In this document: positions 16,676-24,435 of the stretch, piece after piece
Layout of the letters: every line of letters starts with the position of its first letter
How positions within the stretch are numbered: the stretch's first letter is position 1
From: Polyangiaceae bacterium
Lineage (GTDB): Bacteria; Myxococcota_A; Polyangia; Polyangiales; Polyangiaceae
Assembly: GCA_009780955.1 (NCBI GenBank)
Contig: WQZB01000048.1
Location: 1-37,932 of the forward strand
DNA length: 37,932 bases
Direction of reading: 5' to 3'
Position numbers and translations under genes: made by a program
Notes under the pieces: generated by a model
What the model saw: only the letters and a program-made list of their open reading frames with translations
What the model was told of the DNA's origin: nothing
Database searches by the model: none

Positions 16676-16695
16676 CAATGCGTTCGCCAATGGCA

Positions 16696-17478
16696 TTACT
16701 GCGGAGCGCATAAGCCGGGCGCATTCTGCGCGATTGTCGCGAGGCGCGTCTTCGCATCCACGCCATATTTCTCCTTTGGGAAGCGCTTCTCAACCGCTTC
16801 AAAGGCGATCTTGGCGTTCTGGCAGTCGTGCAGCATGAGGTATGCTTCGCCCATATTGAAGAGCGTTCGATCGAGCATTTTCGAGCGTGGAAATAGCTTG
16901 AGCAGGCGATTCATCGTTCCGAGCGCCGAGCTTGGGCGCCCGTCGGCCAAATCGGCATCGCCCATCATGAAAAGCGCTTCGTCGGTGTGTTCGTCGCTTG
17001 GGTACCGGTTGACATATTCGGACCCAAGCGCGCGCACTGTGACGAAGTCGCGCCTGCTGTACGCTTCTTTGAGTTGTGACAAATGCGTTGCCTTGTCCTG
17101 CGGGATCACGACCGGTGGCGACGCGGGCGGCAAAGGCACGCGTTTGAGCTCGTCGATGCGTGCATAAAGCTCCGTGCGTGTTGCAGCAACGTCGCGTTTG
17201 AGCTCGTCGATGGCGTGCGAAACTTCGTCAACGCGCCCAACGAGATCGTTCATGCGCGCCTTGGAGGACATGATGTCGCTACTTGAATCAGCATTGGCGC
17301 GAAGGGCGTTGTCGAGCCGCTGGCGTGTGGCTTCGAGATCGGCGCGCGCCTTGTCGAGGTCTTTCTCGAGCTGCCCAGTCTTTGCTTCGTAGTCACGTTG
17401 CCATACGAAGCAACCCGCATGGAACGACATGGAAAGAAGCAACACAAGCGCAGCCACCTTGCTGCCGATAGAACGCAT
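16696..17478 (-). CDS. YbgF/CpoB-like lipoprotein with coiled coil and TPRs
   Basis: This 260-residue lipoprotein has a signal peptide ending in the lipobox FHAGC (lipidated Cys23). A coiled coil spans about residues 30-115 (repeated KDLDKARADLEATRQRLDNA-type heptads). A Pro linker and three TPR-like repeats follow (about 130-255; DEALFMMGDADLADG, FNMGEAYLMLHDCQNAKIAF). This layout matches the YbgF/CpoB family, which links outer-membrane constriction and peptidoglycan synthesis. No tol or pal genes are present, so the specific role is not shown. The ATG at 17478 is preferred over a GTG at 17502, which would put extra residues before the signal peptide. It converges on the tandem kinase across repeat cluster A. 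Confidence 0.8.
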   Translation of the reverse strand: MRSIGSKVAALVLLLSMSFHAGCFVWQRDYEAKTGQLEKDLDKARADLEATRQRLDNALRANADSSSDIMSSKARMNDLVGRVDEVSHAIDELKRDVAATRTELYARIDELKRVPLPPASPPVVIPQDKATHLSQLKEAYSRRDFVTVRALGSEYVNRYPSDEHTDEALFMMGDADLADGRPSSALGTMNRLLKLFPRSKMLDRTLFNMGEAYLMLHDCQNAKIAFEAVEKRFPKEKYGVDAKTRLATIAQNAPGLCAPQ

Positions 17479-17560
17479 AGTGAGCAATAAACCCCAAGAC
17501 ACGCATCTTTGCTACGGTCTTGCCGCCGCACTGTGCCTCGCATACGAGTAAGGCTTTTCG

Positions 17561-18967
17561 ATGACTACCGCGATGACCGAGGGGCATGGGGCAACCGACG
17601 TCGACCTCGAGCTCATCTCCGGATCTTCGCATCGCACGGTCTTGCGCCTTGCGTGGCCTACGGTCATTGCGATGGTCTCGCAGAGCTTGGTCAACGAAGT
17701 CGATGTCGTTTTTTTCGCACGGCTTCCGCATCCAGAAAACTCGAACGCGCAAGCGGCTCTTCTTCCGTCGCTGATCATGGTGTGGCTTTTCGGCGGCTCG
17801 CTTGGCGCCATCAGCGTTGGCACGCAAGCTTTCACCGCACGTCGCTACGCCGAGCGCAAATACGATGACGCCGGCGCAGTGCTCGCCAACGCCGCTGGGT
17901 TCTGCCTGGTTTTCGGCATTGCGCTGTCAGTTCTTGGTTGGTTCACAATCTACGGTTTGCTCGGCCGAATGCTGAGGGAGGTGCCAGCCGCGCACGCGAT
18001 TGGCTATTCGTATTCGAAATGGCGGCTGCTCGGCATCGTGTCGATGTCGATGACCATGGCGCTCAAGGCTTTCTTCGACGGCATCGGAAAAACGTGGGTG
18101 CATCTCGTCGCGGCGCTCGTCATGAATGTTTGCAACATTCTTTTATGCTGGATGTTCATCTTCGGACGCCTTGGTGCGCCGCGCATGGGCGCCCCAGGTG
18201 CAGGCCTCGCTGCATTCTTGGCTACGTGGATTGGCTTTGGAATCATGGCCGCGTATGCCGCTCGCGAGCGCGGCAAGTTTCACCCAGTGCGCTGGTCGAA
18301 TCTCTCACTCACGCTCACTTGGAACATTCTCAAGCTCTCGATTCCCGCGGCGCTTGCAACCATTGTGATGATGATTGGCTTTTCGCTCTTTGCCCGAGTT
18401 GCTGGCAAGCTCGATGCCGGCCTGCACGAAGCCGTCAATGGTGCTGCAACAACAGACATCGTGGAAATCTTGAAGCTTACGTTCACCGCGTGCCTTGGGT
18501 TCGGCACGGCCACGGCCACGCTCGTGGCTCAGTCGCTTGCCGCAAGAAGGCCGGATGATGCAACGCGCTTCGGATGGGCGAGTGTGCGCCTTGGCCTGGT
18601 CATTTTCGGCGTTGTGGGGCTTATGGAAGGAGTCTTGTTCACGCCGCAAATCGTGCACTTTTTCTCGCACTCGGAAGCGGTAAGGCAAGTCATGATGACG
18701 CCCATGCGCATGATGGGGATCGTCACGCCAATCATCGCCGTGGCAATGATTTTGAGCGAAGCGCTTTTCGGCGCGGGCGCCCCGAAATTCGTGGCCGTAG
18801 CCCAATTTTGCCTTGTGTTCGGTGTGCTTGTGCCGATTGCGTGGTTGGGCGGCATGCACTTCGGGCTCGTTGGTATGTGGACAGCTGCCGTGGTTTACGC
18901 AATTTGCGCCGCGGTCGTGATGTTGCTCAAGTTCCGAGGGGGCACATGGAAATCGATCAAGCTCTGA
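17561..18967 (+). CDS. MATE family efflux transporter
   Basis: This 468-residue polytopic protein has about 12 membrane helices in two similar halves. MATE proteins export drugs or metabolites in exchange for Na+ or H+. The start of the first half (RTVLRLAWPTVIAMVSQSL) and of the second (WNILKLSIPAALATIVMM) match the family. So do FDGIGKTWVHLVAALVMNVCNI and GAPGAGLAAFLATW. The ATG at 17561 follows TAAGG about 8 bases upstream. The TGA stop (18965-18967) is followed directly by the TAG of a family 1 repeat, giving tandem stops. The substrate cannot be inferred. It is divergent from the YbgF-like gene. Confidence 0.9.
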   Translation: MTTAMTEGHGATDVDLELISGSSHRTVLRLAWPTVIAMVSQSLVNEVDVVFFARLPHPENSNAQAALLPSLIMVWLFGGSLGAISVGTQAFTARRYAERKYDDAGAVLANAAGFCLVFGIALSVLGWFTIYGLLGRMLREVPAAHAIGYSYSKWRLLGIVSMSMTMALKAFFDGIGKTWVHLVAALVMNVCNILLCWMFIFGRLGAPRMGAPGAGLAAFLATWIGFGIMAAYAARERGKFHPVRWSNLSLTLTWNILKLSIPAALATIVMMIGFSLFARVAGKLDAGLHEAVNGAATTDIVEILKLTFTACLGFGTATATLVAQSLAARRPDDATRFGWASVRLGLVIFGVVGLMEGVLFTPQIVHFFSHSEAVRQVMMTPMRMMGIVTPIIAVAMILSEALFGAGAPKFVAVAQFCLVFGVLVPIAWLGGMHFGLVGMWTAAVVYAICAAVVMLLKFRGGTWKSIKL

Positions 18968-19033
18968 TAGGGGCACCCACAGGGGGCCGCCCCTACGAAT
19001 ATGCGTGTAGGGGCAGGCCCCCGTGCCTGCCCC
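18968..19033. repeat. Family 1 repeat, cluster B
   Basis: Unit 1 runs from TAGGGGCACCCACAGG to GCCCCTA (18968-18995). A shortened linker, CGAATATGCGTG, follows. Unit 2 starts TAGGGGCAGGCCCCCGTGCC (19008) and ends in CCTGCCCC without the closing CTA. The cluster exactly fills the gap between the convergent MATE and DctM stops. Confidence 0.85.
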
Positions 19034-19037
19034 CGCC

Positions 19038-20792
19038 TTACTTCGAGCCTTTGATGATGTTTTTCAGATCGTCTTCGGTCTCGTCGGCTGCGGCGGGGCT
19101 GCCCGTTTGGGGCGCCCCTGCGTCTTTGCCCTCTTTGCCCAAGATAAGCGCTTTGAGATCTTCGTCGTCGTCGTCGTTGTCACCATGGTCACCATGGACC
19201 GCGCCTTTGCCTGCCTGGGTCGCGGGTACGGTTGTGGCGCCAACGGTTCCAGCAGCCACAGCGGGCGCTGGCATCATGCCGTTTGGAAAATTCTTCTTGT
19301 CATCTTCCGAGCAAGGCAGCGGGTTCGACGGATCGTGCTGCACGCACTCGAGCCGCCACGCCTCGCGTGGTGTTCGGTGTTCACGTGTGGCTCTGTCGCG
19401 CCAGCCTTGAATGTCGCCGAGAACGAGCGCATTCGACAAGTGTGGCACGAACGTGATGGCAACGAGCGCGATCCCGAGCAGCCCAACGAACGGCAGCGCG
19501 ATTCGGTAAAGGCTTACAACCGGGCGATTGAATCGGAAGCTCGAGATGAACAGATTCAGCCCAAGGGGCGGGCACGAGAATGCCAGTTCCAGGTTCAGTA
19601 TGAACATGATGGCAACGTGAAACGGCCCGAGCCCGAAGTGCGCGGCGAATGGCAGAATGAGCGGCACGGCAACAAGGATCGCGCTGAAGCCGTCCATGAT
19701 CATGCCGAGCACGAGCAAGAACAGATTCATGATAATGAGGAAGTGCCAGGTCTTGTCGAAACCGACATGGAGCATCATCGTGAGCACCGCGTCGGGAATG
19801 CGCTGGTTGACCACGTAGTTCGTGAGCGCGTTCGCCATGGCAAGGATGAGAATGACTGCACCCGCGAGTGCCATCGACGACTTGGCCACACGCACCAAGT
19901 CTTTTTTGATCGAGATGTCTTTGTAGATGAAACATTCGATGCAAAGTGTGTAAAGTGCAACAAGACCGGCAGCTTCGTCGATGTCGGTCATGTTCATCGT
20001 GATGCCGACGACGAGCAGAACGAAGACGCCAAGTTCCCACTTGAAGCTCCACGTCGAGGCGAGCGCTTCGGTGAGGTTGAAGGGCGTACGCGGAATGTTC
20101 TCTTTGATGCCGATGTGCACGGCGTAAAGGACGAACAGAGCGAGAACGACGAGGCCTGGCAAAATGACGGCCTTGTTGACAAGCTGAAAATCGAGGCTTG
20201 TAACCATGGCGTAAACGAGCAAAGGCAACGCGTACGGCAGAAGAAGACCGAGCGAGCCGCCCGTGGTTACGAGCCCAAGTGAGAATTTTTCAGAATACCC
20301 TTTTTGGCGGAGCGCCGGTAAAAGCAGTCCGCCGACCGCGATGATGGTGACGCCGCTGCCGCCGGTGAAGAGCGTGAAAACGGCGCTCGAGACTACACAC
20401 ACGATGGCCAAGCCCCCGGGCAGCCAGCCGACCCACGCCGAGGCTGCGCGCACGAGGCGCTCGGGCGTTTTCGACTCGGCCATGAGGTAGCCAACGAAGG
20501 TAAAAAGCGGGATCGTCGTGAGGATTGGAGAGCCCGCGAAGCGCATGCCGAAAACTTCGGGCGCCAGGCGGCGGAGCATTCGCTGCTCGGGATCGGCGTG
20601 GGTGAGCCATGCAAGCTCGCTTGCGCCGCCAAGGACAGCGAACAGCGGCATGCCGAGCAAGGCGAGCGCAACGACAACGGCGACAAGGCCACCAAAGGTC
20701 GCGCCAAGGCCAAGCACCATCGCGCCAACGGCGCCGAAAGCGACACGTACTGATTTTGGGGGCGCAACCCTTTTGGCAGGCATGATGCTCAT
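19038..20792 (-). CDS. dctM: TRAP transporter large permease (DctM)
   Basis: This is the channel-forming subunit of a TRAP transporter, with 584 residues and about 12 helices. Family features are visible in PILTTIPLFTFVGYLMAES, GGSGVTIIAVGGLLLPALRQKGYS, LGLLLPYALPLLVYAMV, MDGFSAILVAVPLILPFAAHFGLGPFHVAIMF and CPPLGLNLFISSFRF. After the last helix comes an unusual soluble tail of about 130 residues. It is Pro/Ala-rich, then strongly acidic, and contains two related motifs, EDLKALILGK and DDLKNIIKGS, the latter at the C-terminus. The ATG at 20792 overlaps the dctQ TGA (ATGA). An in-frame ATG three codons later is also possible. It is the last gene of the tatT-dctP-dctQ-dctM set. Confidence 0.92.
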   Translation of the reverse strand: MSIMPAKRVAPPKSVRVAFGAVGAMVLGLGATFGGLVAVVVALALLGMPLFAVLGGASELAWLTHADPEQRMLRRLAPEVFGMRFAGSPILTTIPLFTFVGYLMAESKTPERLVRAASAWVGWLPGGLAIVCVVSSAVFTLFTGGSGVTIIAVGGLLLPALRQKGYSEKFSLGLVTTGGSLGLLLPYALPLLVYAMVTSLDFQLVNKAVILPGLVVLALFVLYAVHIGIKENIPRTPFNLTEALASTWSFKWELGVFVLLVVGITMNMTDIDEAAGLVALYTLCIECFIYKDISIKKDLVRVAKSSMALAGAVILILAMANALTNYVVNQRIPDAVLTMMLHVGFDKTWHFLIIMNLFLLVLGMIMDGFSAILVAVPLILPFAAHFGLGPFHVAIMFILNLELAFSCPPLGLNLFISSFRFNRPVVSLYRIALPFVGLLGIALVAITFVPHLSNALVLGDIQGWRDRATREHRTPREAWRLECVQHDPSNPLPCSEDDKKNFPNGMMPAPAVAAGTVGATTVPATQAGKGAVHGDHGDNDDDDEDLKALILGKEGKDAGAPQTGSPAAADETEDDLKNIIKGSK

Positions 20793-22081
20793 GGCGCTGC
20801 CTCTTGAGTCTCTTGAGCCTCGTGCGCATGCGCGAGCGCCTTGTTGTTGTGGGCCTCGTCGGGGTCGACACCAACCCAGCCGGCGATGGCCAAAACGGAT
20901 CGGAGCACGAAGCGCAGCGCGATGAACAGAAGACCAACGGCAAAGACGAAGTTCAGCTCACGTATGAGCAGTGTGGAAATCTGCTCGGTTCCTCCTGGCA
21001 CCGCCGTGACGGCGGGCAGTCGCCACTCGCCGGCGCTGCCGTCTTCTGGCAGCTCCATCGCCCGAACGTCGTCGACGGCAAAGTGCGCCGTCCAATCGCT
21101 TTGGCGTAGCCAGGCGTTCCACTCTTTCGGTGTAAGTGTTTCGTTGTATGGCGTGCCAGAAATAATCTTTGGAAATGTGCGAAGATCAAGCGATAGCTGG
21201 CGACGTGCGAGAAAAAAATCGCGCATGCTGGCTTCCCAAACTATGCCGATCTCTTGGCCTGCTGGCATTTGGCAGCTTCTGTTGGCGTCGGCGTTCGCGT
21301 TGCTTGGGCACGGAACCGACGTGGCCACGCGGTAGTCGGCCACGGCCACATAATCGAAAAAACCCCATGCCGCGGTGATGCAAACTACCGCCGCGGTAAG
21401 CCAGCCGAAAACTGCCAGCGGGATTCGCCTTTTCGGCGAAAGCAAGCGCATCGCAACATCGATGTTGATGTGCTTGCCTTGTCCGGTTGCTACCGATGCG
21501 CCAAGAAGCGCAAGCCACAAAGTTAGGCGCTTGGCAACATCGCTGGCTCCGCCGAAGAACACCAAAATAGATGCATTTTGCATCCACGCGAGAAGGTTGC
21601 CAAAGTAAGCCACGCCCGTGTCGCCAAGGAAGCACCCCACCACAAGGCCAGTTACTGTCGCAATGGTTGTGTAAAGGTCATGCTTTTGGTGCTTGCGCGT
21701 TGCGAGGTGGGTCGCGACACCCGCGGCAATTCCAACGAGCATCGAGCGAAACACCATTCCGGAGCCACCATGGCCGCTGCTCGAGAGCGCCTTCATCGCG
21801 ATCCAGAATACGAGCGTCAAGATCTCCGCCATGAGGATCGCGAAACAAAGATACGCGTCGAGCCCTGTCCACGCTTTGTCGAGACGAGCAAGCGGCGCGG
21901 CCCACGCCGCCTTGCCGCGTTGTTCGCGCTTGACGGTGACCCCAGAAGATATAGGCGGGTCTTCCGCTCGGTTTAGACGCTGCGAGGACGCAGAGGGCTC
22001 ATCTTCGGTTTGGTCAGGACCGCGCGCGTCGCTACTGCCGCCGCTCGTCTTTGCTTTTGGATCCAAATCCTTTTCAGCCAT
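20789..22081 (-). CDS. dctQ: TRAP transporter small permease (DctQ), enlarged
   Basis: DctQ partners DctM in the membrane. This copy has 430 residues, against about 160-200 for typical DctQ. A polar N-terminal tail of about 70 residues is followed by helix 1 (LDAYLCFAILMAEILTLVFW). A region with two or three extra hydrophobic segments follows. Then comes the diagnostic DctQ stretch LTLWLALLGASVATGQGKHINIDV and the next helix. A soluble insert of about 120 residues precedes the last helix (ELNFVFAVGLLFIALRFVLR). The insert has two Cys, in VPCPSNA and RSCQMP. The ATG at 22081 was chosen because the 49 residues upstream look non-coding. The stop overlaps dctM. Confidence 0.85.
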   Translation of the reverse strand: MAEKDLDPKAKTSGGSSDARGPDQTEDEPSASSQRLNRAEDPPISSGVTVKREQRGKAAWAAPLARLDKAWTGLDAYLCFAILMAEILTLVFWIAMKALSSSGHGGSGMVFRSMLVGIAAGVATHLATRKHQKHDLYTTIATVTGLVVGCFLGDTGVAYFGNLLAWMQNASILVFFGGASDVAKRLTLWLALLGASVATGQGKHINIDVAMRLLSPKRRIPLAVFGWLTAAVVCITAAWGFFDYVAVADYRVATSVPCPSNANADANRSCQMPAGQEIGIVWEASMRDFFLARRQLSLDLRTFPKIISGTPYNETLTPKEWNAWLRQSDWTAHFAVDDVRAMELPEDGSAGEWRLPAVTAVPGGTEQISTLLIRELNFVFAVGLLFIALRFVLRSVLAIAGWVGVDPDEAHNNKALAHAHEAQETQEAAP

Positions 22082-22128
22082 CGTGCGACAAGTATTAGCG
22101 GGAATTTTAGACCGCCAGCAATCGCGCC

Positions 22129-23133
22129 CTACTGCCCGGCCGCGCTTACCACTGCGTCCCAGACGGTTTTGTTGATTTTGCCTTCGTTTTTGAGGGCATT
22201 GCGCACCTTGGCAAAGGTATCGTTCCACGCAGCCTTGTCGGCCTCGGTTGGTTCGTAGACCGTTTTGCTTGCCTTGATGCGTGCGAACGCAGCGGCGTCC
22301 ATCTTACGAACACGGTCGGTCAAGGTTACAATGACGTTTTGGCCCGTGCGCTCAATGACAGCCCTTGCGTCGGGTGAGACTTTGGCGACGCGTTCTTTGC
22401 TCATCACCATGCCGCCGATGGTGATGCCGGTCGATATCGTATTGACCGAATCGAGTTGCGCGGCCCACTGCAGCTGCTCGGCCGCGATGGATGGCGAGAA
22501 GACAATGTCGACAGCACCTTCGGTGCGCGAAGAGAGCGCCGGAAGAATGGCCGGAAGAGGCAGCAGGCGGGGCGAGGCAATGCCCACGACTTCAAGCAGC
22601 TTTTGATTGATGACGTCACCAGGAACGTAGACCGGGTGAAACTTTTTGATGTCGCTAGGCGTGCGGACGGGGCCGCCGCGCGAGATCATGTGCCCGATGC
22701 CGACATCGCCTCCACCAAGGAGGCGAAAGCCTTGGTCCTCGAAACCTTTCTCGATGAGCGCACGCGTTTTTTCGCGAGCGGCGTCGAGCTTTTCCCAGGT
22801 TGGAAACAGGCCAGGCATTTGGAATGCAATGATATGCGGGTAGATCTGAGCCAGCCCCGTGGCGGTGAGAACGGCGCCGTCGATCTGCTTGCTGCGGGTG
22901 TTGGCGACCATTGCGACTTCGTCGCCTTGTGTCCCGTTGTAAAACCACGTCAACTTGACGGAGCCGTGGCTTTCTTCGTCGACGGCTTTGGTCCAAGCGG
23001 AGAAAACTTTGCCCCAAGTGGAGTCTTTCGGCGCCAGAGTGGCAAGTTTGAGTTCTTCGACGGCGCTGACCGTGTGCACTGTGCCAAAGGTGGCCGTAAG
23101 CACGCCAACCAGCATGACAATCTTTCGAAACAT
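22129..23133 (-). CDS. dctP: TRAP substrate-binding protein (DctP family)
   Basis: This periplasmic binding protein has 334 residues and a signal peptide cleaved near TVSA-VEE (residue 24). The mature start EELKLATLAPKDSTWGKVF and the FNGTQGDEVAMV-like region match DctP proteins. The segment that normally reads KIRVP, whose Arg grips the carboxylate of the ligand, here reads HPVYVPG with no Arg. A ligand without a carboxylate is therefore likely. The ATG at 23133 is fixed by a perfect AGGAGG (23142-23147) eight bases upstream. The TAG stop (22129-22131) begins a TAGGGCGCGATT stretch that resembles a decayed family 1 repeat. dctQ follows after 47 bases. Confidence 0.92.
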   Translation of the reverse strand: MFRKIVMLVGVLTATFGTVHTVSAVEELKLATLAPKDSTWGKVFSAWTKAVDEESHGSVKLTWFYNGTQGDEVAMVANTRSKQIDGAVLTATGLAQIYPHIIAFQMPGLFPTWEKLDAAREKTRALIEKGFEDQGFRLLGGGDVGIGHMISRGGPVRTPSDIKKFHPVYVPGDVINQKLLEVVGIASPRLLPLPAILPALSSRTEGAVDIVFSPSIAAEQLQWAAQLDSVNTISTGITIGGMVMSKERVAKVSPDARAVIERTGQNVIVTLTDRVRKMDAAAFARIKASKTVYEPTEADKAAWNDTFAKVRNALKNEGKINKTVWDAVVSAAGQ

Positions 23134-23141
23134 CAAAAGTA

Positions 23142-23147
23142 CCTCCT
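23142..23147 (-). promoter_or_regulatory. Perfect Shine-Dalgarno for dctP
   Basis: AGGAGG on the minus strand lies eight bases before the ATG at 23133. It decides that start over in-frame upstream codons. It is the strongest ribosome binding site noticed in the window, consistent with the high expression needed for a binding protein. Confidence 0.85.
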
Positions 23148-23313
23148 CGTCCTGCTGCGCCGCGATACCGAAAGAACAATTTTTGGCGAGGCGCGCAAGC
23201 CGCGCGCGTATGGCCACATGACCCTACGCGACGACCGCACATGTGGGAAGCGTTTTTTGCGATTGATTACAGCTGCCCTCGGCACATTAGGCGCGCGTTG
23301 GACGCCTTTGAAT

Positions 23314-23330
23314 ATAACGCATTGCGTTAT
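23314..23330. promoter_or_regulatory. Palindrome upstream of dctP, operator candidate
   Basis: ATAACGCA-T-TGCGTTAT is a perfect 8-bp inverted repeat around one base. It lies in the 225-base gap between tatT and dctP, about 180 bases before the dctP start. The size and symmetry suit a dimeric repressor site. The rest of the gap shows no ORF I can support, so it probably holds a dctP promoter. Confidence 0.45.
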
Positions 23331-23358
23331 CGCGTTGCCGATTGGTACCGGACAGTAC

Positions 23359-24351
23359 CTATGGAGTTTTGCGCTTGGCAGGCGGTGTGGGCACCGGCGG
23401 CGGCGTTGCCGACGCTGGCGCGTTGCCGAAGAACCCGCAATCTTCCATGGCAGCTTTCGACAAAGCGCGCTTCGCTCGACGCTTGGCGACGGTATTCTGA
23501 AGTCTCAAATTCGGGTCTGGATCGCCCGCGCTCAATACGGCGTTGAGCAATTTTTCATAAAGCGCCCGATCGCTTTTCGCACACGCATAACGTGAGTGAT
23601 TGTAGAATACAGATAACGACTTGTGATGCGTTTTGGCGAGCGCCACTTCGAACATTGCCTTGGCTTCGTCGAGCTCGGCAACGGATGCGCGGGCGTGGTA
23701 GGTTGCAAGCAAGCTCGTGGAGTTCCATGCAAGGTATGCGGGATCGAGCTCGCGGCTACGCTCGAGCATGGCAACGCCCACGAACAGCTCGGAGACGTAC
23801 CCTGGGCCGAGTTCGTCGTCGTCTTTCATCAAATCGACGCGGGCGAGCCAACCAGAACCCGTCCAAAAGAGCGTTTCGGCGTCTTCCTTGTCCGTGAAGT
23901 TTTTCTTCAGCCATGATGTGAGCGCGCCGGCATTCTTTCTTGCCGATTCAAAGCCGCCTGCTTTGTGGCCCAATAGCTCAATGCCATAAGCAATGCCGCG
24001 ATCAAAGGCATTGCGTGCGCGAACCTTGTGATACTCGGCCGCCTTGTCGTCGCCGGCAAGGCGACTCGTCTCGTAGTCGTCTTGCGCAAAAGCATAAGCG
24101 TAACCGACCCAACCCTTGGTAACTAGGAAAAGCGCGTCTTCGTTGTCGGGCGCAAGACGGTGCATGCCCTCGAACTGCACGATGCCAGCGGAGGTTGCGG
24201 CGCGCGCAAGCTCGTAGTCGCCGATGGTGTCGACGGCATCGGCGCCCGTGCGCGTCGCCGAGATTTGACCGTTCATAATGGCTGTTTTGATGCAGCCAGT
24301 AGAAGAAAAAGCCACCATCGCGATAAGCAGCGATACCAATGTATTTCGCAT
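23359..24351 (-). CDS. TatT-type TRAP-associated TPR lipoprotein
   Basis: This 330-residue lipoprotein has a signal peptide ending in the lipobox FSSTGC (Cys20). The mature part is all helical. It contains the family sequence DYELARAATSAGIVQFEGMHRLAPDNEDALFLVTKGWVGYAYAF in pieces, and a later ELDPAYLAWN...FEVALAKTHHKSLSVFYNHSRYA region. This is the TatT (TRAP-associated T component) family, known from Treponema pallidum Tp0956. There it forms a ring-like trimer that binds the TRAP binding protein. Co-occurrence with dctPQM on the same strand supports the call. The Pro-rich C-terminus is variable. The ATG at 24351 was chosen because the long upstream frame runs antisense through the lipid kinase gene. 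The TAG stop is followed by a GGTAC/GTACC inverted repeat. Confidence 0.88.
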   Translation of the reverse strand: MRNTLVSLLIAMVAFSSTGCIKTAIMNGQISATRTGADAVDTIGDYELARAATSAGIVQFEGMHRLAPDNEDALFLVTKGWVGYAYAFAQDDYETSRLAGDDKAAEYHKVRARNAFDRGIAYGIELLGHKAGGFESARKNAGALTSWLKKNFTDKEDAETLFWTGSGWLARVDLMKDDDELGPGYVSELFVGVAMLERSRELDPAYLAWNSTSLLATYHARASVAELDEAKAMFEVALAKTHHKSLSVFYNHSRYACAKSDRALYEKLLNAVLSAGDPDPNLRLQNTVAKRRAKRALSKAAMEDCGFFGNAPASATPPPVPTPPAKRKTP

Positions 24352-24435
24352 AACAGCGAATTCACGGTACGGGCAGGTATCCTCCATTGTCAACGGTTGC
24401 CACAGCAGCTTTGTGGTAATGAGCCGCAGGCTGTG

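Noticed and set aside
19023..20282. Long plus-strand frame of 419 codons opposite dctM
   Set aside because: It is an antisense shadow of the TRAP permease, rich in charged residues with no domain.
22456..23595. Plus-strand frame of 379 codons opposite dctP
   Set aside because: It is antisense to dctP and has no recognisable domain or ribosome binding site.
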